Source: a virus. Taken from it: a stretch of DNA of 64,000 nt. A program made the translations under genes and the position numbers. Shown piece by piece: positions 9,306 to 19,077 of the stretch. Within the stretch, counting starts at the first letter, position 1. Each line of letters opens with the position of its first letter. Where the stretch lies: positions 43,639 through 107,638 of IMG/VR virus record IMGVR_UViG_3300034685_000168. The stretch is one strand, 5' to 3'. A model generated the notes under the pieces. It was not told the origin of the DNA and ran no database searches. It worked only from the letters and a program-made list of their open reading frames with translations.

Positions 9306-11915
9306 TTATTCCTTATCTTCTACTTTATCTATAGGTAGAATTTCTTTTATTTGTTGTATTTGTTTATAAATTTTAGCAGTTACATTAACTGGTGTATGAA
9401 CAACTTCCATATCAATAAAATCTAGATTTACTGATTTATTAAATATAATATCTCTGTTTTTGATATGTTCATAAAAATAAAAATGTATTTTAGTAGTTTC
9501 ATTAGAAAATGTTTTTGGTATTTCTATTTCACCATTTATTAAATCCTCTATTAAATTTTGTGTATAGATAGAATACAAATGATATTCTTCAGGTATAAGA
9601 AGTATTTCTTTTTGAGTAAGTCCTATATGTCCATTAAGAAATCTCATAACATCAAGCATTATTTGTATATGTTCTAATAATTGAAATTGTGGTATTTGAT
9701 CTAATATATATTTATTAAATCTTGTGAATAAACTATATAAAGTTCCTGGTTTAGATTTATCTGATTCATTATTACTTATGTAATTAGTATATACATTAAA
9801 ATTATTAATTGATTTTCCTCTTATATATAAATCAGACAATCCTTTAAAAAATGATTCAGCAAAAGGTAATATATCTTTATTTTCATATATGAGAAAATCT
9901 TTATGTTTAAATAAACTTTTACCAGATAAAGTGTATACTTCTATATCGTTTTTTGTTATATCATCATAATTAATATATTCTATTGTATATATACATAATT
10001 GATTAAAACACAATTTACCATTTAAATATAATGGTTCAATTTTATAATCAATTCCTTCTGTTAAATAATACCCATTAAAAAATACTATATTTTCATTAAT
10101 ATTTATAACTGGTATATTTTCATTAAATATTAAATTTATAACTAATGCTTGGTTATTAATTAATTTATTTTCTAAATTATATTTATTATAAGTTATGTTC
10201 CCATTATCTATTTCATATTTGGGATATATAACAAATTCATTATCTACTTCTGTGTTTTTAAATGTTAATCTTTTATTTTCTTCATCTATATTTTCAACAA
10301 ATAAAATATCAGATATATTATTTATTTTATCCCAATAAAAATTATAAATTTTATGATCCATTCCATTAGATTTAAATATAGGGAAATTAATTCTTTTATA
10401 TATAACAAAATCAGTATAATTTATATCTATTGACATATCATCTATAATAGGTTTTTTATATAATCCATTATTGGGAATATGTTCTAATAATTTTATTTCA
10501 TGTATTAAATTATCTCCGTTATAATCTTCATTAAAATTTATACTAACCATACCAGTTTCTGTATTATCTTCATATGTAAAATTATCATTATTTATTTTAA
10601 CACCATCTTTAAATATAAGAGGAATTGTTTTAATATCTTGCCATAACAAATCTTTACGTAACCATATTTCAGTAAAAGTTGTATTTATTTTTAAATTATA
10701 TTTATTTATAGCAATTAACGATAGTGTTTTAAACAACCCTAATATATTAACATAAGTATTAAAATTATGATCTTTTGAAGAAAAATCATATAAAGTTTTT
10801 AAATAATTTGTATTCTCTAAAAAAGAAGCTTTCCAGAAATTAGGTTTATTAATTCCTATATCATTAAAAAAACTATCCTCACACAAGATTTCTATTATAT
10901 TAGAATCAGATAAAGAATATAATTTATTTATATAGTATTTATCTTGTTCCATGTAATTATCGTTATCTTCAGGAAAACGAATATGAATCTCTATGTATAC
11001 ATCAGTTGTATTTAATATAGATTTACCAAATGTAATTAAATATTCAGGTATACTAAAATCATTATGAGTAACTTGTTTAGGTGGTTTGTTATATATAGCA
11101 TCATTAACTATTATACCTTTATGATTATCTTTTCTTCTTACATAAATCATTAATGAGTTAAGAGTTATTATTTTATTATCTTTATTTAATTCTTTTGGTA
11201 TATGTATTAAAAATCTATTTTCTAATAAATCATCTTCATAATATCTACCTTGATTAATATCTGTTATATCTATTTTACATTTATTTTTTATATCTTCATC
11301 TATAAGAATTTCTATAAAGTCACCATTTTTTATTTCTGATGTAGTCATACTATCAACTAAATAACCATTATGAAAACATATATTATTTTTTATTTTGTTA
11401 ATAATATTATTTTTATTAGAAGAACTTGTAATAAAATAGTTTTCTACAAATAAATTAGTATTTTTAACTATATCTTTCCATGTTTTTAAATATATATCTA
11501 AGCTTTTTATATTAAGTTTTTTATAAGCTTTTTTATTTATTATTATGACAAAATATTCATCAAGTAAATTAAAATTTAAATAAAAATTATCTTTTGGAAT
11601 CGATTTGCCTTCTCTACTTATTAATTCACAATATCGTCTTTTATCATTAATAAGTTCATTACCAGAATACCATTTATCTTCATAATTAAAAGATAAATCG
11701 AATAATAAATTTTTATCAAAATAAAATACATAATAAGGACCGTTATCTGGTAATTTATGGTTTTTACCAAATAGATAAAAATAATTAGTTTGTGATCTTG
11801 TATGTAAATATGATAATTTTATATTATTCCTATAATCTTGATGTTCTTCATTCCATATATTCTGTGTAACATATGATTGTAAATACCTAAGAACTCGTTG
11901 GTTATTGAAATCCAT
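9306..11915 (-). CDS. Very large putative tail or baseplate protein
   Basis: 869 residues, Asn/Ile/Tyr-rich, with alternating strands and loops throughout and a more helical C-terminal quarter (for example HIQIMLDVMRFLNGHIGL). No known domain is recognisable. It starts with GGAATATAAAAAT before the ATG and is packed between two genes with 4-5 base gaps, so it belongs to one operon with the 7717 and 11920 genes. The order next to the sheath gene suggests a tail or baseplate role; this is inference. Confidence 0.7.
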   Translation of the reverse strand: MDFNNQRVLRYLQSYVTQNIWNEEHQDYRNNIKLSYLHTRSQTNYFYLFGKNHKLPDNGPYYVFYFDKNLLFDLSFNYEDKWYSGNELINDKRRYCELISREGKSIPKDNFYLNFNLLDEYFVIIINKKAYKKLNIKSLDIYLKTWKDIVKNTNLFVENYFITSSSNKNNIINKIKNNICFHNGYLVDSMTTSEIKNGDFIEILIDEDIKNKCKIDITDINQGRYYEDDLLENRFLIHIPKELNKDNKIITLNSLMIYVRRKDNHKGIIVNDAIYNKPPKQVTHNDFSIPEYLITFGKSILNTTDVYIEIHIRFPEDNDNYMEQDKYYINKLYSLSDSNIIEILCEDSFFNDIGINKPNFWKASFLENTNYLKTLYDFSSKDHNFNTYVNILGLFKTLSLIAINKYNLKINTTFTEIWLRKDLLWQDIKTIPLIFKDGVKINNDNFTYEDNTETGMVSINFNEDYNGDNLIHEIKLLEHIPNNGLYKKPIIDDMSIDINYTDFVIYKRINFPIFKSNGMDHKIYNFYWDKINNISDILFVENIDEENKRLTFKNTEVDNEFVIYPKYEIDNGNITYNKYNLENKLINNQALVINLIFNENIPVININENIVFFNGYYLTEGIDYKIEPLYLNGKLCFNQLCIYTIEYINYDDITKNDIEVYTLSGKSLFKHKDFLIYENKDILPFAESFFKGLSDLYIRGKSINNFNVYTNYISNNESDKSKPGTLYSLFTRFNKYILDQIPQFQLLEHIQIMLDVMRFLNGHIGLTQKEILLIPEEYHLYSIYTQNLIEDLINGEIEIPKTFSNETTKIHFYFYEHIKNRDIIFNKSVNLDFIDMEVVHTPVNVTAKIYKQIQQIKEILPIDKVEDKE

Positions 11916-11919
11916 ATTT

Positions 11920-12930
11920 TTATATTCCTTCTAAAGTAGAAAGAAACAATCTTGATTTTAATAATGAAGATATTAATTCTTCTACATCTGACATTAATTT
12001 AAAAGTATTAAGTGGCTTTCTATGCCAATCTTTATTACCACCAACTATCTTTAATAAATGACTAACCCAATATGGTGGATATTCTATGGCTATCATTAAT
12101 TCTGTACTGTTATTGTGGGATATACTAAAACTTCTCATTAGATAATATTCATTAAATCTATCTTTTAGTATAGGAATTAATTTAATTAATCTTTTACAAA
12201 ACTCGACAATGGTCATTGGTTCTGTAATTTTATAATCTAATAGAAATTCATTTAATATATTTTCCATTTCTATTTTAGATAAATTAATTTTTAATTGTGT
12301 TAAAACGAAAGGAGAAAAAAAATCATCTTGATCAAATTTATACAATCTAGTAAAGTAAAACCAAGCAAATAACATCCGAACCATTTCAATATCTCTAACA
12401 TTATTAAGTAAACGTATAGTTGATGTAATAATCATATTATAGGATTGAACTATTGTTTTTAAAATACTTTTTTCTAACCACATAGGAATATTTTTATTAT
12501 TTAAAAAAGTTTCATATGATAGAAAAAGTGTATATTTCATAATTAGTTCATGAAAAGCATCGAGATTATTTATCTCAACATCATCGTCACTAAATTTTTT
12601 CTTTTTAATAAAAGGTGTAATATTAACAATAACTTTATTATTATGTATTATAGGAATATCAGAGATATTAAAAACATCAGGAATACTATCAGAGTTTATA
12701 TTAGATAAATCAATTAATTCAAATAAACCAGTTAAATCATTTTGTACTACATAATTAGTTATGACTTTAGCTGGATTTTCAACTAGTGTTTTTTTCTTAA
12801 AGAAAATATTTTTATTTCTTGTGTTTAAAACACATTCATTATGCTTTTTTAAGAATATAATTGCTTTATTAGTTTGTTCTTTAACGTTATGGATTTTAGT
12901 AAATGATGTATTTTCAAATTTATTTTTCAT
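11920..12930 (-). CDS. Hypothetical protein, first gene of minus operon
   Basis: 336 residues, largely helical in the C-terminal two thirds, with a basic N-terminal third containing two KKHNE/KKKTL patches. No membrane segment and no known motif. TAGGAG lies nine bases before the ATG at 12930. It is transcribed divergently from the tail sheath and is followed at 4 bases by the 9306 gene. Function unknown; the operon context suggests a tail-related role. Confidence 0.7.
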   Translation of the reverse strand: MKNKFENTSFTKIHNVKEQTNKAIIFLKKHNECVLNTRNKNIFFKKKTLVENPAKVITNYVVQNDLTGLFELIDLSNINSDSIPDVFNISDIPIIHNNKVIVNITPFIKKKKFSDDDVEINNLDAFHELIMKYTLFLSYETFLNNKNIPMWLEKSILKTIVQSYNMIITSTIRLLNNVRDIEMVRMLFAWFYFTRLYKFDQDDFFSPFVLTQLKINLSKIEMENILNEFLLDYKITEPMTIVEFCKRLIKLIPILKDRFNEYYLMRSFSISHNNSTELMIAIEYPPYWVSHLLKIVGGNKDWHRKPLNTFKLMSDVEELISSLLKSRLFLSTLEGI

Positions 12931-13021
12931 TTGTAAGCTCCTATGCTTAATTAAAATATGTTTAAATATATTATTTATTAATTTACTTATAAAATTATAA
13001 AAATATATAAGGAGAATAATA
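12931..13021. promoter_or_regulatory. Divergent intergenic region, sheath operon promoter
   Basis: The 91 bases between two divergent start codons must hold promoters for both operons. The stretch 12960-13005 is almost pure A/T and contains TTACTTATAAAATTATAA, similar to TTTTATAA motifs ahead of other plus-strand genes (42649, 58680). The sheath gene has a strong AAGGAG site at 13010-13015. Promoter limits cannot be fixed from sequence alone. Confidence 0.5.
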
Positions 13022-14716
13022 ATGCCTACTTATTACCACCCAGGTTATCTTATCAATACCATTGATACTGGATTATATGTACCTGTTGAAGAAATCGTAA
13101 GATCTCTTCATAGACCATGTGTTTTTATGTTTACTCAATCTGGACCTTATAACAAACCAGTTTGGGTTAATAACATCACCGAAGCTAAACGTATATTTGG
13201 TGAAGAAACTTTCAATAAGTTTAATTCTGAATATTTTAGTAAAGAATCTAGATTAGCTGAAACCTTTTTCCCTCATCATGGTTGTTATATAGTACGACTA
13301 TTACCAACAGATGATTTTCAGGTTAGTGGAGAACAACCAGAAAGTGCTAGAGTAATTCTTGCACTAGATATAACTGAATCAAAATTAACTAATTACCAAC
13401 GTAATTTAGATGGATCATTTGTTCTAGATGGTGCTGGTAATAAAGTCGTTGATCCTGATACACCTTCTGTAGAAGGATTCAAATTCTTTTTTCATTATAA
13501 ATATGTGTCTGATGCAGATTGGACTACCAAAACTACACAAGAACTATTAACTAAATCTACACCTACTCCTGGTACTACATCATATAACATTATGTTAATT
13601 AATGATATTTACCCAGGTAAAGATGGTAATAGATTTGGATTTAATTTCTATAGAGATATTGAAGCTTATGACTCTAATTTCATAGATGAAATAAAAGCTA
13701 TGATGTACACATTTAAACCTAAGAAAAAGGTTTATAATAATGTACAAGTTACTCCTATGTTAGATAAATATAATAGTGTTTTTAATAATTTCAGTTTAAA
13801 AGAAAATACTATTGATCCCAATACTAATATAGAACTAAGTATTGATAAAGTACTTGATAATAAATATGATAATTTTAATTATGAGTTTGTAGTTAATACT
13901 GAATTAATAAAAGAAATAGGTAATCTATATTTAGCTAAAAGACAAGTTATAGATGGAACAGAAACACCTGGGTATATCGATGGTGGAATACTTGTAGATG
14001 AGCCGTTTATGATAGATTTTATTAATTTCAAAGATTTTAATGGTAATCCACTTATTGGTACTGAAAAAGAAGCTATAGAAGATCAACCTGGACTTAACCC
14101 CATTACTAAAGATACTATCATTTATCTTGATGGTGGTAAAGATGGTAATAAAACAGATACTACTAAAGAATTTCTTATTAGTGAATTCTGCAAAGCTACA
14201 TTATTCCCTGATATACTAAATAAAGCTAAATACCCTATTACTCATATTTATGATATGGGTTATACAATAGATACTAAAAAGAAAATGCTTGATTTTATGG
14301 CAGTGCGTGATGACGTAAGTGTTACAACAGTAACTCAGGTATTTAGTATTGTTGCCAAAATGGCAATGCCAGTTATTGTTGATGTTGATAGTGCTGCTAA
14401 TATTACTGATGTTAAATTAGGAATCGCCGCACCCGAATTTATTAATGGCGATGGAACTGTTACAAGTATTTACTTAGAATTAGAAAATACAGATACATCT
14501 ACATTATTATACGATGGTCCAATAGAGTTTAGTACATTAATACCAACTAAAGAACTAGAACAAGCATCTGGTGATTATTGGATTCCTATGATAGATCTTA
14601 CATTAAACCCTGGTATTGGTACTGGAAATTTCCGTGCTAGAATTAAATTTACTGATAACAACGGTGTTGAATCTGATTTCTCTCTATGGAAATCTTTTAG
14701 TGTTGTTGGTGTTTAG
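13022..14716 (+). CDS. Contractile tail sheath protein
   Basis: 564 residues. The N-terminus has the features of phage sheath proteins: a YHPGYLINTID start, then FMFTQSGPYNKPVWVNN and EAKRIFGEETFNKF, which correspond to the GP.....I....E....FG block of T4 gp18. It continues with a variable insertion domain and a conserved-looking C-terminal half (LIGTEKEAIEDQPGLNP). Sheath subunits form the contracting outer tail cylinder. Codon use is richer in C and G than in neighbours, as expected for an abundant virion protein. A strong AAGGAG site precedes the ATG. It is first of three plus-strand genes ending in a terminator at 16330. Confidence 0.75.
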   Translation: MPTYYHPGYLINTIDTGLYVPVEEIVRSLHRPCVFMFTQSGPYNKPVWVNNITEAKRIFGEETFNKFNSEYFSKESRLAETFFPHHGCYIVRLLPTDDFQVSGEQPESARVILALDITESKLTNYQRNLDGSFVLDGAGNKVVDPDTPSVEGFKFFFHYKYVSDADWTTKTTQELLTKSTPTPGTTSYNIMLINDIYPGKDGNRFGFNFYRDIEAYDSNFIDEIKAMMYTFKPKKKVYNNVQVTPMLDKYNSVFNNFSLKENTIDPNTNIELSIDKVLDNKYDNFNYEFVVNTELIKEIGNLYLAKRQVIDGTETPGYIDGGILVDEPFMIDFINFKDFNGNPLIGTEKEAIEDQPGLNPITKDTIIYLDGGKDGNKTDTTKEFLISEFCKATLFPDILNKAKYPITHIYDMGYTIDTKKKMLDFMAVRDDVSVTTVTQVFSIVAKMAMPVIVDVDSAANITDVKLGIAAPEFINGDGTVTSIYLELENTDTSTLLYDGPIEFSTLIPTKELEQASGDYWIPMIDLTLNPGIGTGNFRARIKFTDNNGVESDFSLWKSFSVVGV

Positions 14717-14746
14717 TAAAAATAACAATTAAGGAGATAGTTTAAA

Positions 14747-15457
14747 ATGACTGTTAAAATAAATAACGCATATGAAGATGAGTCTGTTGCAATATCTCTA
14801 GCTGCTTATGGCAGACTCATTCCTGAATCAGTAGAAAAAGGAACTGAATCTTGTAGATTTAGTATTTTTGTTCAATGTGGAAAAACCCATGATAATATTA
14901 TGATGCCAGCTGGACTTCGGATAGCACAAATGCGTGCAGAAAAGATGGGAACCCAATCTCTTAGAGGAGATTTTGGTGGAAGACCTGATAGTGAATGTCA
15001 TCTGTTTAAAGAACTTAGTTATATTCCAGCAGGTGATGAAAGCAAAGCAAGATTGTGGGCCGCAGGTGCTAATTATCTTAGTTCTTGTAATGAAAAAGAT
15101 GTTTATTATGAAGGACTTAAATCAGGGTATGCACACCAAAGTTCTGCATTAAGTGATTTATATTTTTGTGATACATTATGTTATGTTAAACAAGCGGTTG
15201 GAGTATCATACTCTATGTTTGCTGGTGTTAGATGGCCTTTTAATATACTTAAAGATAAAATAACTAAAGACCTTACTACTAGATTAAATACTCTATTCAA
15301 TGGTAAATATGTATTTTCTGTTGATGTTTATCAGACTGTAGAAGAACAGAAAAAAGGTTATGAAACACACGTAGCTATTAATATAGAATCTCCTAATCAA
15401 AATCTTAGGTGGAATGTTGATATAAACTGCTCAAGAGAAGGTTATGTTGCAGAATAA
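14747..15457 (+). CDS. Hypothetical virion protein between sheath and tube
   Basis: 236 residues with a well-expressed type of codon use and unusually many Cys residues for this genome (ESCRF, VQCGK, SECHL, SSCNEKD, FCDTLCYV). A stretch RIAQMRAEKMGTQSLRGDFGG and a C-terminal strand pair (YVFSVDVYQTVEE, RWNVDINCSREG) are notable. I do not recognise the family. It is co-transcribed with the sheath gene (30 bases apart, AAGGAG site), so a tail component such as a sheath or tube partner is the best guess. Confidence 0.7.
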   Translation: MTVKINNAYEDESVAISLAAYGRLIPESVEKGTESCRFSIFVQCGKTHDNIMMPAGLRIAQMRAEKMGTQSLRGDFGGRPDSECHLFKELSYIPAGDESKARLWAAGANYLSSCNEKDVYYEGLKSGYAHQSSALSDLYFCDTLCYVKQAVGVSYSMFAGVRWPFNILKDKITKDLTTRLNTLFNGKYVFSVDVYQTVEEQKKGYETHVAINIESPNQNLRWNVDINCSREGYVAE

Positions 15458-15485
15458 TCTTTAACAATAAAAGGATAAAATAATT

Positions 15486-16313
15486 ATGAGTGATGCTATT
15501 TTAAACGAAGTAGAAAGTATCTACTACGGACGAAATAAAAAAATATCCAATATAAACAATGGTGGTTTGGCTGGTATTGCAGCCCAAGTTAAAAATCTAG
15601 ATGCAGCAGCTTCTTTGATTTTACCCCCAGCGGTACCAATTGTTATACATGTACCAACTATGTATGATCCTTGGCCAGACCTTCAACAATTCATTACAGA
15701 TCTTGTAGAAACTCATGCGACTTCTATTACTGGAGTTGATGTTGGATATACAACAGAAACTGATGATAGACCTGGTGGAGCAGATGGACAAACTATAGCC
15801 ACACCAACACAGACCAAACGAAAAGCTGTTAGTCCGAGTATGACATTTCCTGAACTTAATGGGTCACCTATTTGGACAATATTAACTCAATGGCAACATG
15901 ATATACAACACCCTGATACTAATATCTTCTGTGCTAGAATGACTAATCCCCCACCATTTATTCCATCGAGTTATTCTATGTCATTATTAATGATACAATT
16001 TGGTGTATCTCACAGACCAGATGATATTCTTATAGCTAATTATATCACTAATATATTTCCAACTGATGTTGGAGATTATGGTTTAGAGATGAATATTGGT
16101 GCAAGTAAAAGAATGGAAAGAACTGTTCAATTTACTGGTTATGGTATACAAAATAATATGGTTACAGAATTGGCTTATGAAATAGCTTCTAAACTACAAA
16201 TCCATAAAGGAGATTTTAACAGATTATCTCCTGAATATAATAAAGTTATGGATTCTATATCTAAATCAGGTATAGTCAGACAGTTAGATAGTATTCCTAA
16301 AATACAAGAGTAA
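15486..16313 (+). CDS. Putative tail tube protein
   Basis: 275 residues. Following the sheath gene, this is where a contractile phage usually encodes the tube. The segment SPSMTFPELNGSPIWTIL followed by TQWQHDIQHPDTN resembles the tube-protein pattern in which a strand is followed by a helix of a monomer with a partner-binding loop, and the rest is strand-rich. No direct family match can be confirmed by eye. An AAAAGGATAA site lies upstream and a bidirectional terminator follows. It could instead be a tube-terminator protein. Confidence 0.5.
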   Translation: MSDAILNEVESIYYGRNKKISNINNGGLAGIAAQVKNLDAAASLILPPAVPIVIHVPTMYDPWPDLQQFITDLVETHATSITGVDVGYTTETDDRPGGADGQTIATPTQTKRKAVSPSMTFPELNGSPIWTILTQWQHDIQHPDTNIFCARMTNPPPFIPSSYSMSLLMIQFGVSHRPDDILIANYITNIFPTDVGDYGLEMNIGASKRMERTVQFTGYGIQNNMVTELAYEIASKLQIHKGDFNRLSPEYNKVMDSISKSGIVRQLDSIPKIQE

Positions 16314-16329
16314 TATAAGTTAAATGTTA

Positions 16330-16363
16330 TTATCTATGGTCCTGTAAAAAGGACCATAGATAA
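16330..16363. terminator. Bidirectional terminator between convergent genes
   Basis: A perfect 13-bp stem (TTATCTATGGTCC with its complement) with an 8-base TGTAAAAA loop lies between the convergent stops of the tube candidate and the portal gene. Confidence 0.8.
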
Positions 16364-16376
16364 AACACTTTTTATA

Positions 16377-19043
16377 TTACCATCTACTTCCACCAGAATC
16401 ACTAGATGTATCAGCTGTTGCATCATCTAGTTTCTTTTTCCAATCACTTATACCTTGAGTTATATTACGTAACCGTTTATATAGATCTATAGACTCATCT
16501 TGATCAAATGCATCTATATCAGATTCCATAATATTAGCCATTCCATTAGTAGCTACAAAATTCTTAATTAATCGTCGTATAGCAGTTGCTTTCATAGCAG
16601 GTAAACTATTACGTAATTTATCATCTTCTATCGGTAATAGTTCTTGACTAATAACTTTATCCATATATTTTTCACATAGATCAATAAATGAATCTAATTC
16701 ATCTATTCTATTTTTATCTATTACTAAATTGGGTTTAGGTAAAAATGCAGTTACATTTTCAATAATTTCATAAAGAATATCAACAAGTTCTTTTTTCTCA
16801 CCTGTTATTATTCCATCTTCTATATTAATAACTCCACCAACAAATAAATTATTAGATTTTTTATCATCAGGTTCTTCAGTTTTATACTTATCTTTTACAC
16901 TATCTGGATCATCCTTTTTTTTACTAAAAAACTGCTTAGTGATGTATGCATCACCCTTTAAGATTTCGAGGATTCTACGCTGAATTACTTCCGAGTATAT
17001 AAGCTCATTTTGAGCTAATTTAGAACATAACGAAATTATCTTATTTTGTATTATTTTTACAATATTAGCTAAAAAGAGATTATTAGACAATATAGATGTT
17101 GCTAGTTCATTTTCTCCAACAGCATTCAATGAACTATAAGGGACATTTAAATAAGCCAATACTTGTTTATCTAATTCTTCTATTAAATTATCTACATCCC
17201 CTCTACTTCTTGTAGAACTTGATTCCATTCTAGTTTCAGATAAACCTTCTAATCCTTGAATATTTTTAGGTATTATTTTAATGTGTCTATCTATTATATC
17301 TTTACCTATATCAGAATAATGAATATTAGGTTTAAAATTACGTTTATCATTAACAACTCTTCTAATATCTTCCATTATTTCTTCTATATTAGTTGTTCCT
17401 TCAGGAATATCAACTTCTATAGTTCTACTATCCATAGCATTTTCCATAGTCTCTAATACTTTAGAAACTAATAATGTATTTTTCATTGCTATTAAAAGTT
17501 TAGCACCATCTTCTAACTTAGATTTACCAGTACCATCTTCTCTATAATCAAAAGCAAAATAAGTTATTAAATTTTCAGGAACAAATATTAATCTAACTTT
17601 TCTTTCGTGTAAAAAATTTTGAAATATAGTAGAAGCTATATTATTATAAATATTGATATTAATATTGTTTAAGCCCATATCAGATAGTTTAGTTTCTATC
17701 ATATATTTCAATGCGATATTAAATATAGTAGAAGCATATTTTTGTTTTTGTTTATTATTTAATTTATTTAACTCTGTCATATTAGGAGAAAATACTTCTT
17801 TTAAAATATGGGTTGTATTACTAAAATCTGAAGTATTATTTGCACCATTTGTAATATCATTAAATAGTGGATTTATATTTTCATCTGTTACAACAAAATA
17901 CCCTGCTTTTTCATTAGAACCAGGGATAGTTATAGGAATAACATTTTTAGATTTCAATATAATAAGAAATGGATGATCTCCTTTAACAAGATTTGTATTG
18001 TTATCAACTTTATAAATAGAATTATCTACTCCTATAAATTGATCATTAAATGTTTTATTAATTCTATCCATTGCTTTCTTGACATTTTTCTTAGACTTTT
18101 CTAATACTCTAAAATTATCTGATATAATTACATTGTTATCTTCACTCATTTTGTTCAATATAGGTTTTGCTATTTTTTTTATATTTTCTATATTAAACAT
18201 TTTTTTATTTTCTTTTAATTCTTTATTCGTAAATTCATTAGTAAATTCATTAGTAATTGATTGATTTAAAACTTTTAAAAACTTAGAATCGTTTTTATCT
18301 TCTTGTATTATATTTTTAAAATTATTTAATATCAAACTATTAGAATTATTATTAACTGAAAATATATTTTTTTTAAGTAGAGAATCTATATCTTCATTAT
18401 CTAAATTACTATTATATATATCGTCTCTAATAAATACTTCTTTATTATTTTGATTCTTAACCACTAATTTAATATCTTCAGTTAATTGATACAATATTCT
18501 ATTATTAGAATTCGGTATTGTTAATATAGGTACTGCACCAGAACTCATAATTGCTTCATAAATCCAATCTGGAAGTAATGTATTTAGTTTTCTATATTTA
18601 CACATATGTTCTGTTAATAAATCAGATAATGCTTTATTAGTATCATCTGTTATATTGGGATGATTGATTATAAATCGTAACGAATCAGTTTGTAAATCAT
18701 CTGGTGATAATATAGTAGAAACTAATAATTTACCAGCTTGTTGTAAATTAGGTGATAATTCTAATAAAGATTTAGTATCTTCTATTTTATCAGAATTATC
18801 TTTTGTTAATGTTTCTAAATAAGATTTAATATCATTTAAACGAACATCTTGTTTAATATCTTTATCAGGAGATAACATATATCTAACATGTTCTTTTTTA
18901 TACATATCAGAAAAATAATTATCTTTTTTAAATTTATTTTTCTTATCTTGTTCATGATATGGTGCTTCTGCTTGAGAAAATAAAGAAGTAAATGCTCGTT
19001 TTATTTCTATTAAAATCTTATTTTTATTTTTTTCTTCTTCCAT
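16377..19043 (-). CDS. Portal protein
   Basis: 888 residues, long for a portal because of Asn/Lys-rich insertions in the N-terminal half. The core matches large-phage portal proteins: RLIFVPENLITYFAFDY and DGTGKSKLEDGAKLL in the middle, then STRSRGDVDNLIEELDKQV and NVPYSSLNAVGENELAT, where the clip and crown helices begin. The portal is the dodecameric ring at the head vertex through which terminase packs DNA. It ends in an acidic, Ser/Gly-rich tail. The start at 19043 has AAGGAG. Only 34 bases separate its start codon from a divergent gene, so its promoter must overlap that gene. Confidence 0.75.
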   Translation of the reverse strand: MEEEKNKNKILIEIKRAFTSLFSQAEAPYHEQDKKNKFKKDNYFSDMYKKEHVRYMLSPDKDIKQDVRLNDIKSYLETLTKDNSDKIEDTKSLLELSPNLQQAGKLLVSTILSPDDLQTDSLRFIINHPNITDDTNKALSDLLTEHMCKYRKLNTLLPDWIYEAIMSSGAVPILTIPNSNNRILYQLTEDIKLVVKNQNNKEVFIRDDIYNSNLDNEDIDSLLKKNIFSVNNNSNSLILNNFKNIIQEDKNDSKFLKVLNQSITNEFTNEFTNKELKENKKMFNIENIKKIAKPILNKMSEDNNVIISDNFRVLEKSKKNVKKAMDRINKTFNDQFIGVDNSIYKVDNNTNLVKGDHPFLIILKSKNVIPITIPGSNEKAGYFVVTDENINPLFNDITNGANNTSDFSNTTHILKEVFSPNMTELNKLNNKQKQKYASTIFNIALKYMIETKLSDMGLNNININIYNNIASTIFQNFLHERKVRLIFVPENLITYFAFDYREDGTGKSKLEDGAKLLIAMKNTLLVSKVLETMENAMDSRTIEVDIPEGTTNIEEIMEDIRRVVNDKRNFKPNIHYSDIGKDIIDRHIKIIPKNIQGLEGLSETRMESSSTRSRGDVDNLIEELDKQVLAYLNVPYSSLNAVGENELATSILSNNLFLANIVKIIQNKIISLCSKLAQNELIYSEVIQRRILEILKGDAYITKQFFSKKKDDPDSVKDKYKTEEPDDKKSNNLFVGGVINIEDGIITGEKKELVDILYEIIENVTAFLPKPNLVIDKNRIDELDSFIDLCEKYMDKVISQELLPIEDDKLRNSLPAMKATAIRRLIKNFVATNGMANIMESDIDAFDQDESIDLYKRLRNITQGISDWKKKLDDATADTSSDSGGSRW

Positions 19044-19077
19044 ATTTAAAACTCCTTAAAGTAAGGTAAAAATAATT

